Positions 12,001 to 24,616 are shown, counted from the stretch's first letter. The stretch: 64,000 nt of DNA from Allacma fusca (GCA_947179485.1 OX359249.1:9362001-9426000); one strand, 5' to 3'. Numbers and translations are program-made. The notes: a model not told the origin generated them from the sequence alone.

Positions 12001-13440
12001 CGTTGGACCACACGGCAAGCATTTTCAGCTGCATACATTGCCGTGAAGTCAAACATTGCAACATCTGGTTGACCATAATGGTTTACCGCGAAGTCTAAGT
12101 TTGGCAATTGATTATCTGTAGAAAATATGGCAGCTTCAAGCGCGTATGTCATCAAGGCTTCACTGCTTATGTTTTCATGAGACAAAAGTCGGGCCGTATC
12201 CGCATGATCCTGAAATATTTGTGTAAAATTATTAAAATGATACACCTAACCAGCATGCAGCACAACGAAAAATTTATCACATAATTACATTTTTGCACTC
12301 AGTCTTACCTCCAGCAAGACGCCCTTATTTAGCAGACTTTGTTTTTTGGCAGTCATGACGAAATAATGCGTCTCGTCTTTGTAGTAAACAATATTCTCTA
12401 AGTCAATTCCAGTGGCTTCATTCAATTCTTGAAAAAACTTCTGGTTGAAAATGTAACTAACTCCGCTGATTTCTTTAACCCGTGCCTCCGCTTCTGTATG
12501 TTTGTTAATAAAATTGGCCGTAATAGCAATAGCTAACTTAGCTCGAAGGGCTTTCCTTTTAAATCCTTCTAGTGTATTTCTACGTCCATCTGCCCCAATT
12601 AGGACATCAAAATTATAAAGCGAGACAGGATGATCAGCAGGTGACACTTTCGCCCTCCATCCTTCATTTTCCGTGGGTTCCAACAATCCTTCAAAGCCCA
12701 CTCCCTCCAAAACCTCCACTCCCAGGAGAAGAGCAACTTTCAATAAAATACACTGTAACTGACGAATACTGATATGATCTATAGAACCGGCGCAGAATTT
12801 CCCATAAAATTTCTTCGCTCCTAAAGCTTTCAAATCCGCGATTACGGAGGGCCATAAATGCAAAACATTGTTTCTCGAAAATCTATCCCTCTTTTCTATT
12901 AACACGACCTTCGCCCCCAGCAACTGAGCTTCAATCGCCGTCCTCAAGCCACAAGGACCTGCTCCGATTATCAACACCTGTGCAATTATTAAAAAGGAGT
13001 TCGAAATTAATAATACTTCGCTGCCATAAACATGAAGTATGTATACTACAAAGAATAAATGGTAATCTGCAGGCTACAAAAATGACTCACCCTACTGCCA
13101 TAGCACGACTTCCCTCTATTATAGAGTTTATGAGATGCCCTCTTCTCAAATTTTGACCAAAGGGCTTGAGCTCTCCATGAAGACAATTTGGCCTGGATAA
13201 AAATAAATGGCTATTAACATAATATCTTCAAAATATATAAGAATTAAAATATACAAAATCGAAAGTGCTTACTTTAAGTCTAGGATAAAATTCTGGGAAA
13301 TGAGTTGGTTTTATGCGCACTGTACTACATAAATGGCGGTAATGAATAAGTATGGACTTGAGTGTATTGGCACTGCAGAATTTGTCGAAAATATCAGAAG
13401 CCAAAGCTGATTCCGGTGACACGGTTCTCCTGGGATCCAT
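1..13440 (-). CDS. Mical: MICAL-type [F-actin]-monooxygenase (3' end off window)
   Basis: MICAL enzymes are cytosolic flavoproteins that use NADPH and oxygen to oxidise actin methionines, disassembling filaments downstream of semaphorin/plexin signalling. Exons read on the minus strand, 5' to 3': 13440-13273, 13192-13091, 12977-12309, 12209-11952, 11836-11482, 11396-11146, 11060-10938, 10834-10729, 10633-10509, 10494-10183, 9872-9600, 9527-9303, 9228-9069, 8858-8530 (or to 8686), 6566-6391, 5892-5816, 5182-586, 474-365, 210-37. Reading phase is continuous across every junction, giving about 2,860 residues before the window edge. The start ATG at 13440 has an in-frame TAA four codons upstream (GTG TTA ACG lie between), so no earlier Met exists in this exon. 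Domain order (monooxygenase, CH, LIM, long disordered region, bMERB) matches long invertebrate MICAL. The exon 8 donor at 10729 is the least certain boundary. Confidence 0.95.
37..474 (-). CDS. Mical: MICAL exons 18-19: bMERB (Rab-binding) coiled coil, incomplete
   Basis: Exon 18 (474-365) encodes [20 protein letters not shown], then [15 protein letters not shown]. Exon 19 (210-37) encodes [20 protein letters not shown] and a further heptad-rich helix through [11 protein letters not shown]. This is the N-terminal two-thirds of the bivalent Mical/EHBP Rab-binding domain, which binds Rab8-family GTPases and folds back on the monooxygenase domain. A GTATGG donor follows position 37. The remaining exon(s), stop codon and 3' UTR lie off the left edge. 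Confidence 0.93.
586..5182 (-). CDS. Mical: MICAL exon 17: 4.6-kb exon, acidic then Ser/Pro-rich region
   Basis: A single exon of 4,597 bp encodes about 1,532 residues with no recognisable folded domain. It opens with a run of almost 60 residues that is mostly Glu and Asp (positions about 5130-4990), then turns Ser/Thr/Pro-rich. Short segments look like linear motifs: repeated SPxxxxP/TP clusters near 2300-2130, Arg/Lys-Ser patches such as [17 protein letters not shown] near 1080-1000, and the SH3-ligand-like [10 protein letters not shown] near 810. Long invertebrate MICALs have similarly extended, poorly conserved central regions. Splice sites are a strong AG at 5184/5183 and GTATGC after 586. 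Confidence 0.9.
5183..5815 (-). other. MICAL intron 16
   Basis: AT-rich intron of 633 bp between the GTGAGA donor next to 5816 and the CAG acceptor at 5183. I see no coding potential, transposon termini or tandem repeat in it. Confidence 0.7.
5816..6566 (-). CDS. Mical: MICAL exons 15-16: conserved TPERVEFEN segment
   Basis: Exon 15 (6566-6391) begins ILSEMDERG and carries [14 protein letters not shown] followed by an acidic [13 protein letters not shown] block. [13 protein letters not shown] motif after the LIM domain is familiar from long MICALs. Exon 16 (5892-5816) is a 77-bp exon encoding [17 protein letters not shown] and neighbours. Phases (2 in, 1 out) link exon 15 to the giant exon 17. 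The region is probably disordered. Confidence 0.85.
6567..8529 (-). other. MICAL intron 14, about 2 kb
   Basis: The largest resolved MICAL intron, running from the strong GTAAGT donor after 8530 to the TAG acceptor at 6567. A 112-codon hydrophobic open frame at 8034-8372 (minus) has no start context or splice logic and looks like chance. No repeat termini seen. If the alternative donor at 8686 is used, the intron extends to 8685. Confidence 0.6.
8530..9228 (-). CDS. Mical: MICAL exons 13-14: LIM domain, with optional hydrophobic extension
   Basis: Exon 13 (9228-9069) carries the first zinc module CHFC...[12 protein letters not shown]. Exon 14 (from 8858) completes the second with [18 protein letters not shown]. 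The split is phase 1 (G plus GT gives Gly). Exon 14 then stays open for about 75 further codons and offers two phase-0 donors. CAG/GTCAGT at 8686 ends the protein segment at DSTSQQ. ATT/GTAAGT at 8530 adds 52 residues ending in the hydrophobic run [17 protein letters not shown]. Both join exon 15 in frame. The LIM assignment is secure; which donor is used is not known from sequence. Confidence 0.88.
9303..10834 (-). CDS. Mical: MICAL exons 8-12: charged linker between CH and LIM
   Basis: Five short exons encode about 345 low-complexity residues: a His/Glu-rich stretch, an Arg/Ser-rich basic stretch ([12 protein letters not shown]), a predicted coiled coil ([20 protein letters not shown]), and Lys-rich helices ending [10 protein letters not shown]. 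Basic linkers of this kind in the family often carry nuclear-localisation or autoinhibitory functions; that role is inferred here. Exon 8 needs a weak GTTGGT donor at 10728 to preserve phase. A stronger-looking alternative GTAATA after PAL would break the frame with exon 9, so exon 8 may be spliced differently or skipped. Confidence 0.75.
10938..11396 (-). CDS. Mical: MICAL exons 6-7: calponin-homology (CH) domain
   Basis: Exon 6 encodes SLLQWLREQ, then [33 protein letters not shown] and the core ending EEFGLPLV. Exon 7 adds the last helices, including [12 protein letters not shown]. This is the single type-2-like CH domain that always follows the monooxygenase domain in MICALs and helps position actin. 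The junction with exon 5 is phase 1 (G plus AT gives Asp), which confirms the linkage. Confidence 0.92.
11482..13440 (-). CDS. Mical: MICAL exons 1-5: FAD monooxygenase domain
   Basis: Five exons encode roughly the first 517 residues. Exon 3 opens with the dinucleotide-binding motif GAGPCGLR in a beta-alpha-beta context followed by the acidic EKR. Further family signatures are [67 protein letters not shown] and the second FAD-contacting motif [20 protein letters not shown], split by the 11952/11836 intron. TTPENLNKE and YPNLNTRAV follow, as in animal MICALs. No residue expected for catalysis is obviously missing. The domain ends in the basic KKRRR stretch just before the CH domain. Confidence 0.95.
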
Positions 13441-16392
13441 CGTTAACACTTAAGTCACTGGCTACGTAGAGAAAAAATCTATGAGCAAATAAAGGTGCCA
13501 GGAGCCCAAATCAAATGTTTACTATAAAGACTGAATTTTCAAGTTCTTCCATTTAGCCCAAACATCCTTTTTACTGCGCCTCTGAGGAAAACCTGTTGAT
13601 TTTAAAATAAACAAAACAAGAATAATTAGTAGATACTACTTTCAGTCTGTAACGCTTTAAGCTAATTTTAGAATGAAAACTTAATCCTCAGCACTACTTC
13701 TAGTGTACGCATTATGGGTGTGGTATAACGAATGACAGTATTAGCGGAACTCACGATGGAATCATATAAGCTAATATTTTGTAAAAATAATACAACCCTA
13801 TTACAACATGTAAAATTAGAAACATTCTTTGGAGCCTCAAATATTTGCAAACAAATCCACTCCACCAATTCTAAATAAAATGAACTTGTTTACTTCTCTC
13901 AGACTTTTACATACAAGTACATTTCAGAATCTATTTTGGTGATGACGTAATCACTGATTAAAGTCTTACAGTTGTGTCGCAGAGGGCAAAATTTGCACCC
14001 TTATTTTTCCGATAATTAAAACATTTCTATCTCCACGTCTGATTTCCTGTAACGTTTTATTTTTTTATCATCCCGCAATACAGTAGAAGACCAACTGCTC
14101 CGACAAACAGAACCCAACAATTTGTCGATTTGTAGTCTGTAGGTATTGCGGTGGAGTTATTACAACCAATAAAAATTGAACTAATGTATTATTTAGTAAT
14201 GCCTAATTAAAATCACTGCAAAATAGTAACTTGCAGTTGACTCGTAATGTTCCATGACAAGGGCTACTCATGCACTGTGCAGCTCAAATGATTCCATGAC
14301 CACTTTTAGCTCACAATAATAATGATTAAAATATAAGTACAGCGTTGATCCTCACAGCCTAATTAGCAGTCTCAGGAAGAGATTGGGCAATACTGCACAT
14401 TATTATTCATCCTATTTACTTTCCCAGCCCACAACAAGATTAAGAAATAATTATTGGAATTCGATAAACAAATTATAATTTACGACCAGATGACAAAACA
14501 GATTTTTACAGCTAATTTGGGGAGTCAATAATGCAAGGAAATACACTCCGCACTCAAATGTCTGCCTGCTTATGCGTCAATTTTGGCTTCTATTTACAGA
14601 AATTATGCCACTCTCATACTATGCACAATATTGGGTAGTGCAGGTAATTTTCATTACTCTTGTACATGCTGCAGTCCTTTTGAGTGAAGATCATGAAAAG
14701 TTTAGGGTATACAATACATTACAGTCATAAGTATAGGGGCATCAATTCACTGGGTGGAAAGTATTTAAATGATGAGTACATAGCTTACACGCACGAATTA
14801 CAATTATTAGAAGCTAGTGATTGGGATTACTTTTCCTCATAGCCAAAAAGGTCTCTTGATTTACACAAAACCACACACAAGAAACACTACATTTAATTAC
14901 TTCACGCACAAACAAGGCAGTTGCAGAAGAGGTATTCAACTGAATTAAGCAGTTACTGTGGGATGTGACTCCAATACTATTATATATTACAGTTGGTGAA
15001 CTGGATATGATCATCCATAAGCTTTACATTTGATTTGTGAGCCTGCCACAAAGTCTACAATGACTACATGCTTGGCAAAAAAGAAAAAATATCCAAGGGA
15101 ATTCTAAATGCTCAAAAGAAGACATGACATCCGGCCATTGACTGATCCGGTGAAATGATAGCTTGGTTGAATTCCTTATTTCTCTCCTCCACAAAAGAAT
15201 CAGGTATATAGAAACCATCAATATATAAAAACATTTCCACAAGAATTCCTCCTTCAGAAGGCAAGTTATGTGATGATGATGATGATGATGGGTACAGGGA
15301 GTAACTGTACACGCACGCGAACCGACAATGGAAAACCAAAACAGAATAAAGTTGAGAGTACTGGTATGTAGTGTAACCTCCTGTTATTATGTAACTTGTC
15401 TCATAACTGACGTCCCAGCCTGTAATATATTCGGGAAGAAAACTCACAACCATAGTCTTACAACCACAAGTTAACCATAAGTTAAAAGAATTCATTGAAC
15501 ATTCAGCAGCAGAAGCTATACGTGCCATTGTTCGGAAGTTTTTAATACAATGAAATTAAATGCATGAACATTTTTTTTTCTGACGGGTATTCCATACCCA
15601 GGACAGGTTATAGGTAGATGAATACAATAATGTGAATGTACCATCAAAAGAGTAAGTTTACTACAGTCAGGATTTATCCATCTCCTTCCTCAAAATTAAA
15701 AAAAAATGACCTTTGAAAGAATAGAGCTACAACAACAAAAATACAGACAAGCGTGTAAGATCATGTTCTCACGCATTAGTCAATAATAATTATTATTTTA
15801 GACGAGCACGCTCGTGAAATATGCATTCAAACGGGACAACTGAAAACCTGTACACAGATACATATCAACACGTATACCTAGGCAGCTCTCTTCCTTCATA
15901 GAAGGATAGGCCACGAAAATAAAAATGTTTAATTGCAATAATTTTTTTTTAAACTTGTTCAAGTTGTTGTTTAAATGAAGACGATACAACCTTGATGACA
16001 CGAAAATAACAACTCTTAGCAAGGCGAAGGATTAAAATAAATTTTAAAATATTGGCTGAACGTTTTCCAAAGTCAACTTTATCCTCACAGAAAGAATAAT
16101 ATTGAGATAGCTCAAAACTGTATGGAGCTTATTGCTACTTCCTACTTGAGCCATATTACGGTCACCACTCAACACACTTTAATACCGGGAGATTATTTTA
16201 TTTTCCTTCATAGACTATTGACTGTAATGGTTTTGACACAGTAGCATATAACAAGGAAAGTCTCCCGAGAAAAATCCCCCAAAATTAAGTGTTCTTGAAA
16301 ATACATTTTCTTAATGGAGGTCATAAAAAACTTAAATCTTGGTCCTATGAAGTATTCATGTGCAAGAACTGTTCATATTTCTCTCCCTTCCT

Positions 16393-16398
<6 letters not shown>

Positions 16399-16434
<36 letters not shown>
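16399..16434. repeat. (CT)18 microsatellite
   Basis: Uninterrupted CT dinucleotide run of 36 bp preceded by CCCT variants, in non-coding DNA upstream of MICAL. Confidence 0.95.
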
Positions 16435-16439
<5 letters not shown>

Positions 16440-19400
16440 ACCAGCAACATCACACATTTACTTTAACGTTAACCTACACCTACAAATGTCGTAAAGCTAA
16501 CAATAAGAGTCGCCTCCGCAAGTTTGGAGATAACGGTAGGTCGTTTTATTTACTTGTAGGTACACCCTATGGCTCAACCGACAACCGAAAAACTGTTGGC
16601 CATGGATGAATTCTGTAGGTAGATTTCCGTGACTAAATTCATCAATTTTCAATAACATCCACCTCCATTAAAAATACAGAGACATTATAAAAATACAAGT
16701 CAATATGTACTAATGACACAAACAAATATCAATGATGACGGATGAATTATGTATCTACTACAGTGTTGAGACATGAATTGCTATTCTCCGTTGTAAGAAC
16801 CTCCATCATCCGAGAAATTATTTTTAAAGATTGCAAGAGAAAATACATTAGAAAATACAAATACGGAAAGGAAACTAATATTCAGCAAACAACTCAGGAT
16901 GACTGATGCACCAAGTATTCGTATCTAACGATCTACCAATACACACACACACACACATCTGACACTACCCACGAGCGATAACGAGGAATTTGATGTAATT
17001 ATAAACATGTAGAGATACAACCACCATCGTCTTCAATACCCACCTACTTACCTACTAAAAATCGAAAACATACTAGCCATGTACACTGTACGTGAACCAA
17101 GTTCTATCGCCCAAGAAAATGTAAAGCGACATACTTTCTCATGTACAAATTGAAAGCGAATCCCAGATATCATCACACATAGGGACATATACAGATATAC
17201 GCATCTTACGAGTTTCGGTAACCAGTTTTACGTACATATGTACATACCTCCAAAGCATACTGAGGCAATATTATCTTTCCTGTTTAAGCGTAATTAACTT
17301 GAAACCAGTACCTATTGTCTGTCACTGAATATTGCAACACCAACCGTCCCCGCGCCAAACCTTTTTTTTTTTTCATGTACTAAGTAAGATTTCTAACTTG
17401 TTCACCATCTGGCAGCAAGGAACGCAGCACAAAATTAAAAAAAATAATTGGGCCACATAGAAACTCTTTTACACCATCAATACTACTCCGAAGTTGAATG
17501 TTGGCACACACAATTCCTTCAATGAGCCATTATCCGAGCTGGTGAAATCAAAAATGTAAAACTAACTCTAAAGAGAATTCAAATCAATAATTCACACGAC
17601 ATTTTCTTTCAATCAAAAAGGGGTAAACTAATATTTCAAGGTAATTACTAGCATTTGGGTAATAACATTTAAAATTTTTCAAATCTCCAGCTTCAAAAAG
17701 GAATGAGGCTTCCAGATTGCCGGGAGGATGGGAGAATGGGGAGCGAACAGAGTAATTTATACATCAAGAGAAACCCCATAATCAATATTGCATGCTTACT
17801 TCATTGCTGAGTATGACTTGTGGAGTTTAATTCTTTGAATATATTAATAATTTATTCCTATATTTTCACAGGAATAATAAATTATTCCTGCCTATTTTAA
17901 CGCGGAGGAGTCAAACTTGTGGGGTGTCTGTGTCTTAAGTTTGTACAACTAAACGAAAAACCATTTTAATTACCTAACAAAGCTATCCGAGTTCTATGGT
18001 TCAGATTTCACATAATAGCTGAAAATAACAATAGCTATATACAGTACTACAAATCAACGATGCAATAATGATTTCAGTCTTTTCATTTTACACACACAAT
18101 CTCGGCACTATCTCAAAAATAAGTTGCGTTCATGCAGTACCAAGAACCTTACGGACTACACACGTTAACAGTTTACACAAATGAGTATAAAGTACAATTC
18201 CGGTAATTAAGTACTGCCACAACTTACATATACAGTGATGCGTATGATTAAATTAAATGATTTTCATCAACCATTGCACAATACTGCACTGATTTCCCAT
18301 TCAATTGTCATTTACTTTAATGTGAGTCTGATGGTGTTGCGATTACTCTATAGTAGTAGTAGTAGTAACAAGTAACAATCCTCATTTCATTTAACGGTAT
18401 AATCCCCATACTATCTGTTGTACACGATTAATGGATAACACGCATATCTACATATACCTATGTACTTAATAATCTAACACTACACCAGCACGAAATGTTT
18501 ACTTTTGTAGATTATTACTAAAGTTTTATTCTCCTCCGTGTTAGTAACTATTTTGAAAGGATACTACTTCAAGTTTCCTCCCATGAGCTTATAAATTCTT
18601 TTTACAAGATAAAAAAAAAATTTTGACCAGTCCATGTAAGGACTTTTGAGCAAAACCCGCTAAAGTACTTTCTATAAATTACTAGTGAAACCCTGTCTTC
18701 CATTGAGAGCTTTGATAATGCGATAGTGTCATTGCAATTAAAACAGATCAAGTACTAATAAAGTAGATACTTAATAATAATAATTACTGTGCCCCATTCA
18801 AGGGCCTCATAATGAAAGAATTTTGATTAAATTTAGATAAACATACTAATAAGTTATGACAACCCTTAATTGAAAATGTATACCGCTCAACCTACATCAA
18901 ATGTCTTGTCTCATTTGCAAAATAACTCACACACAGATATACGACTGCGAAAAATTTCCCAATGTCTTTGAACTCTTTCAGCTTCAGTGCGTTCACTCCG
19001 TGGTATTGAGGTTGTAAATATTTAATTTTTACATGCAAAACACCTTACATTATATCGTCGTTTCAAAATAGGCAACAGGGATGCACAAAATATTCACGTA
19101 GGAATCTTACCTATGAAATTTAAAAAAAAACGACACAATTCGATCGGAACAGAAAGATTTGAAGAGAGGATGATGACAATGACGGTGATCAAACAACTGA
19201 TGATGGGAAGGTCTATATGTCTGTCGCAATTACACAGGCTTGTGCGCTCAAATAATTTTTGAAAATATACACCAACTTAAGATTACATATATGCAAGAAA
19301 TTTGACGAAAGGGGTTGAGGAGAGAGAAAAACTATACACGTAAGTATAAGTACTTAGGAAACGACAAAAACGACGAACCAATTTTTTCAATAAATGTAGG

Positions 19401-20459
19401 TACACAGAACACACGTTCAAAGACTGTAAACTTGAGGATGAGGAAATGATTAGACAAGCAGGATGGTACACAAAAGGAAAAAAGCAAATATTTGTTACAG
19501 GAGCATAGTTAACACTGATTCTAATGCAATCTCGGTTAGTATATTTATGAGAGGATGAACGGGAGTGAGTCCGTGAAAGTTGAAAGTATAATAACTATAT
19601 AGTAGAGTTGCCGATTCATACGGAAGTTTGCTGGAATATTGAACAATTGCCAAAGTACGTTGAACATAGAAAAGCCACTGTAACAACGTTCAGGAGACTA
19701 ATATGGAACTCCCTCGTCTAATCTGGCCCACTTCCTACGCTCCCATGTTTGCAAATACCTTGCCTCTGTAGGTGCAGACACTTCCAACTTTAAAGTAAAA
19801 ATACATGTTATAAAACGGCCGTCCCCATGTTACAATGCAAACTTGGTAATAAGCTCAATATTTTCTGAGTTCAAGCTTCCTCAGAGGCCATGAAGGTAAG
19901 TTGAACTTTGTTTGGCAATCTCGCTTGACATTATCCTCTCTCTTGCAAAGAGATTTTGCGAGTGATTTAGACCCGTGTGTGTGTGTGTGTGAGTAGCACA
20001 CATTTATGTACACAGATCGAACCTTTTTGGAAATGAAATGTGCGGAGACAGTATGTTACTTTAGGAAGAGGAACATAATTTCCTTCACAGAAGCAGGGGA
20101 CGCATACATCTTAATTCCTATTAAAATTCAGTGCTAGCAGAACTTATATTCGGAGCAGTTGAGTAACCCCTGTTTTAAATTCCTGTATGCAAGTGTTCAA
20201 ATACACGGGAGTGAGTACCGACGTTAAGTATGCAGGGCAAAGACGCATAGTCAACCGTAAGCCGAACATTTTAAATTAATTAGGTTTCTATGCGAATGGC
20301 TTCATCGTGTCATCGCATCTTTTCAACGCATCATTGAGTGCGCGGAGTGACATATTTACTTAATTAATCAAGCCGCGCTTTGAAATAAACAACGATACGC
20401 TTACTAATTCAATGCCATAATATTTTCATTCACAAATCACAGGAATACTTTGTAGACTG

Positions 20460-20489
20460 TGTGAGTGTGAGTGTGTGTGTGTGTGTGTG
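20460..20489. repeat. (GT)n microsatellite
   Basis: GTGAGTGTGAGT followed by about nine pure GT units. A second GT run of nine units lies at 19974-19991, 470 bp to the left. Confidence 0.9.
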
Positions 20490-23399
20490 AATAACAGCTG
20501 ACGGCAGCCTGTGAATTACAATCAACCTGTGGCCGTCTACTGTCTACAACATTTATAACCTTATAACAGTATAGTATATAAGAATACCTCCGAGCTATTA
20601 CCTAAAAATAAGTATTGCATTACAGTAAATCTCCTTTCAGGCATTTCCATAAAAGAATGCCGAACTCGAACTCGGTGTCAACTTGGGACTCCCCATTTGA
20701 CTGCGCGAGTACATGCAGGCATTTAACGTCATCAAGATATTTACCAATATAATTATTATACTACTACTGTACTCCTCATACCTGCCTGACACGGAATCGG
20801 CGTTAAAAATGACGCGCACATGAGCTACTTACGTAACCGCTAAAAATTCTTAACTGAGAACTCAGAGGAGAGCTAAGTGAAATGTAACCCAGGATATTAA
20901 TAAAACTTCGATAAAAAAACATAATCCATTGGAACTATACAGGCAGAAGAGGAGCTCTTCACACCAACGCCAACTCTGAAATGTTAGAAGATTCGTGAAG
21001 GTCGGGAGTAAAGGAACACCATTGATGAACTCCTCTGCAAAACCCGTTAGGCAGTAGGTAGTTTCTTTCGCCAAATAAAAAAAACACTTTTAATGTCGAA
21101 GTAAAAAAAGAAACTATTAAATTATTGAGTTTTGGAAAATCCATTTATTAGAAATATACCATCATAACCTTGTGAGTCAACTCATCATCAATGAAATAAC
21201 TCGTGTGAGTCATCACTCATCACCTCGGTCTATTCCCATCGGGATTCCGTGCAAGTAGAAATTGCCAAATTTGTACAGTAATGATACTCATCCTGAATTG
21301 AAAAAAAAATGATCCGTTTCCTAAATTAACAGGGAGATACATGTCTCACAATTAGGAGGGAGTCATGCACATAAGTTTTGCTTTTTTTTTCAAATTATTC
21401 GGTGATGGCAGGATTCACTTGCATCGCTACGACATCCTCCGCTCAACCACCACACTCCTCACTCTCATCACAACAAAATACCTGAAAGGATGTCTTACAC
21501 ATCTCAATACATGGAGTAAGAGTTTGAAGTGGACAAATTATCTGAATGAAACACCTATTACTTTGACCAGTTACCCTATTTGACTACGTTCCTAGGAGTA
21601 CTCATTCCTGTATACAGTCAACGAGCAACCCGTTCAAATAATATCTATTTTACAAGCAAACAACAAGGCAGATAACACAACTATGCTGATCACGAGGATA
21701 AAGATCTACAATTAAAATCTTGTATTGACAATATCTAAATACACAAGTAGAATGTAAGTACCAGTGAATCAGACCACTAATATGAGTCAATCAGGCAGAG
21801 GAATGCATATGTACAAAAATCCCCCATGTGTTCCAACAATAATTCCAGAATACCTTGTCCTTCGAGCATTTGCATTTGCATTTCTTTTTTTTTTGTAACC
21901 AGTAGATAGATAGGTACACATAGTATTCTACACATACTTCAAAATCATCAAAGTACTTTTTCCAACGATTCTTAAATGTACCCAGTATCAATAGAGCCTA
22001 CAGTATGAAAGACGGAATCCTAAAAATATAAAAATGTGTCATATAGAAAGTTAGTAGTGCATACGTCTGCCTAATTATAATTATTACTAACAGTGCTCTG
22101 TCCAATATCAAGACTCTCATGAAAGAAAGGGGACTAGAAATAATGAATGGAGTCAATACTGATTAATACTTACTTGAATTTCTTCTGGGGACAAATGCTC
22201 GGAAACATTTGAATCTATCCAGAATTATCGACCAAAGTCCCCGTTGATTCTTGTCCCAAATTTCGTATACACTCACATAGGCTTCAAGGTTGAGAGAGGA
22301 TGAACTCCAAGTATGCACTTTGCAATGTTGAATGTAGAAATATACGATCCGTGTGTCTTCAAGCTTCACCACCCGCACCCTTTAATTTCTCTCATTTTTA
22401 TATAATAAATAATATAAATTCCAAAAATCCCGACTGATGATTTCCTTCCCTCTGGAAAAAAAATGAGTTTAGGAAAAATAAACTCTAAGCCCAGGAAGCC
22501 CCACAGACAATTTCCAAATTCAATTCCCAAATTTCATTTCCAATCATTTGTACTCAACAACCTCCATAGATTTTGTCGTTTCTTTCAAAAAAACACTAGT
22601 TATAAGACAACTATACTGTAACTTCAAAGTAGGTAGGTCCAGAGGATTGACAAAAAATAGATGAATTAAAAACAAACGCTCTTTAGATACTGATACAATG
22701 AAGATAACATGGTGGGTTTTAAGTTATATTCACAATAGGTAGGTCCAACTGTATTTTTATTTTTTTTTAAACTTCAATGCAATGTCACGAGCAAGAAGTA
22801 TCGATTGATTGTACTAACTGGAAAAAAAGGTAATGAGTGGCATCCCCCTTTGACTCCAGGGGAGGTTGTTAACTGAGTCTGTCCACACCGTATTATTTTA
22901 TTTTTTTATTTTATTTACGTATATACATTGAAGGTGGAAGGAACTTTGACCAAATGTGTTGTCTAACATTCAACGAACTCGGAAGCGATTGACATTTGTG
23001 AGTTGAGACTACAATTACTTCCATTTTTTGGGGTTTCAAAGCCAACTACGTGGAAGGTTTCCAAAAAATTCCCAAATAGACTTGTGCCAGATGCACTGGA
23101 GTTGAGATTTTTGAAGAAGTAAATAAACTCCACACTTTTGTCTACATTTAATGGTGTAGATAACTGTGAATGAACTTACACATGTAGTGACAAGAATTTT
23201 GGCAACGGAACTGATGAATTGTTGAATTCTTTTTTTTTTTGTTGCTCAAATCGATAGACAAGAATCAAAAAGGGAAGGTAAATTTAAACAACTACAGACA
23301 ATTAGGATCTTGGCGCTCTTGTCAATGGTGTACTATGTAGACTACACGGTCGGTCTGAACTTTAACGACCCCGATTAAGCTAAATTTGGTGAATTTAAA

Positions 23400-23590
23400 C
23401 TTGAAGAGCTGTCTCCGTTTCTGCCCCTACAGTATCTCTATCCATACTGATTTATAGTACTGAAGTCTCCTCTCGTTTCCCTGGTCTCCTTTTCAGTGTG
23501 GACTAGTCTTCGAGTGTCACGGTGTCTGAGGATGTGTCGTTTTTGGCTCTACCCAGCCGCCACGCCATTATTGCTAAGAATGAGAAGGGA
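23400..23590 (-). promoter_or_regulatory. GC-richer patch, possible promoter or 5' exon
   Basis: Within strongly AT-rich surroundings this 190-bp stretch is GC-richer and holds several CpGs. On the minus strand it contains an ATGGCGTGGCGGCTGG start-like sequence near 23571 that opens a 21-codon frame, followed downstream by a TATAAA at 23456-23451. It could be a promoter or untranslated first exon of MICAL, 10 kb from its coding start. That is inference; the patch may equally be an unrelated relic. Confidence 0.2.
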
Positions 23591-23729
23591 AACTCTTGAA
23601 GAATACATATTTTGGATTAGAAAATAATATAATCTACATATAGTTTCACTATGTCAAAAATAACTGCTTTAAATACTAACCGCGAATTGGGCTAGATTCA
23701 ATTTGTCCTAAAATCCAAATGGACTGGAA

Positions 23730-24092
23730 ATTTATTCTGGAAGACGAATGGACTAGGGGAAATTTATAATATAAGTCAAATGGGTAGATGTGCCATTTAT
23801 ATCTTAAAAGCTGAATAGACTAGATGTGCAATTTACATCTTAGAAGCCAAAGATACCGGAGGAACAATTTATCCTAAAAACCCAAAGAGACCAGAGATAC
23901 AATTTATCCTAAAAGCCTAAAGAGACCGGAGCGCAGTGGTACAATTTATCCTAAAAGTCCAAGTAGACTAGGATGTAATTTATCCTAAAAGTTCAAATAG
24001 ACTAGGATGTAATTTATCCTAAAAGTTCAAATAGACTAGGATGTAATTTATCCTAAAAGTTCAAATAGACTAGGATGTAATTTATCCTAAAA
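23730..24092. repeat. 34-bp minisatellite
   Basis: Near-perfect tandem copies of a 34-bp unit containing TAGACTAGGATGTAATTTAT and CCTAAAAGTTCAAA run from about 23960 to 24092. Progressively diverged copies, recognisable by AATTTATCCTAAAAG, AGACCGGAG or AGACTAG, extend left to about 23730. The homogeneous right end beside a degraded left end suggests recent expansion by slippage or unequal exchange. Confidence 0.9.
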
Positions 24093-24616
24093 GAAAAACG
24101 AACTACCCGCATCTTAATCTTTTAGTGAGGACTTGGAATTAGTTCTGCTTTTAGTAACAACTGCACATAGTCCATTTTGCTTTCAGGAAGGTCGGTACTT
24201 TAAGCTTTCGTTGTATTGGTTATGCCGTATGCCGAAAGCCCAGTGAACCATTTTTCTTTTAAATGAACATGAATGTAGTTTAATTTGTCTATAAATTGAG
24301 GATATATTTATAAGCAGAGTAATGTTATTTTGCTAGTCTTTGTCTTAGTCTTATTTCTGTGTACTATTAGGAAAAACAGTATCAGACCTGGATAGTCAAA
24401 ACAACCCATTGGAAGGATTTCCCTACCTATTACAAATTATCCGAAGAGCTCTGGATAGAGGTAATTCCTTGGACTTTGTCCGAATTACCAAAGGAACAAA
24501 ATCCGGCCTGGATGGAAGTAAGAGGTAACTGCGGGAATTTCGTCAGTACTTAATTTCAAATCGAAATTACAGACTTAGGTCTGGTTGGAGCCATTTGCAG
24601 ATATTATGGGAATTAT

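Larger units (their letters stand above)
13441..23300. other. Non-coding region upstream of MICAL
   Basis: About 10 kb of AT-rich DNA with no ORF that resembles a protein family. It may contain the MICAL promoter and untranslated 5' exons, which cannot be placed without transcript data. It holds short microsatellites: GAT near 15270-15289, CT at 16399-16434, AC at 16940-16957, TAG near 18351-18366, GT at 19974-19991 and GT at 20471-20489. Open frames of 60-140 codons on both strands lack conserved motifs or codon bias. Confidence 0.6.
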
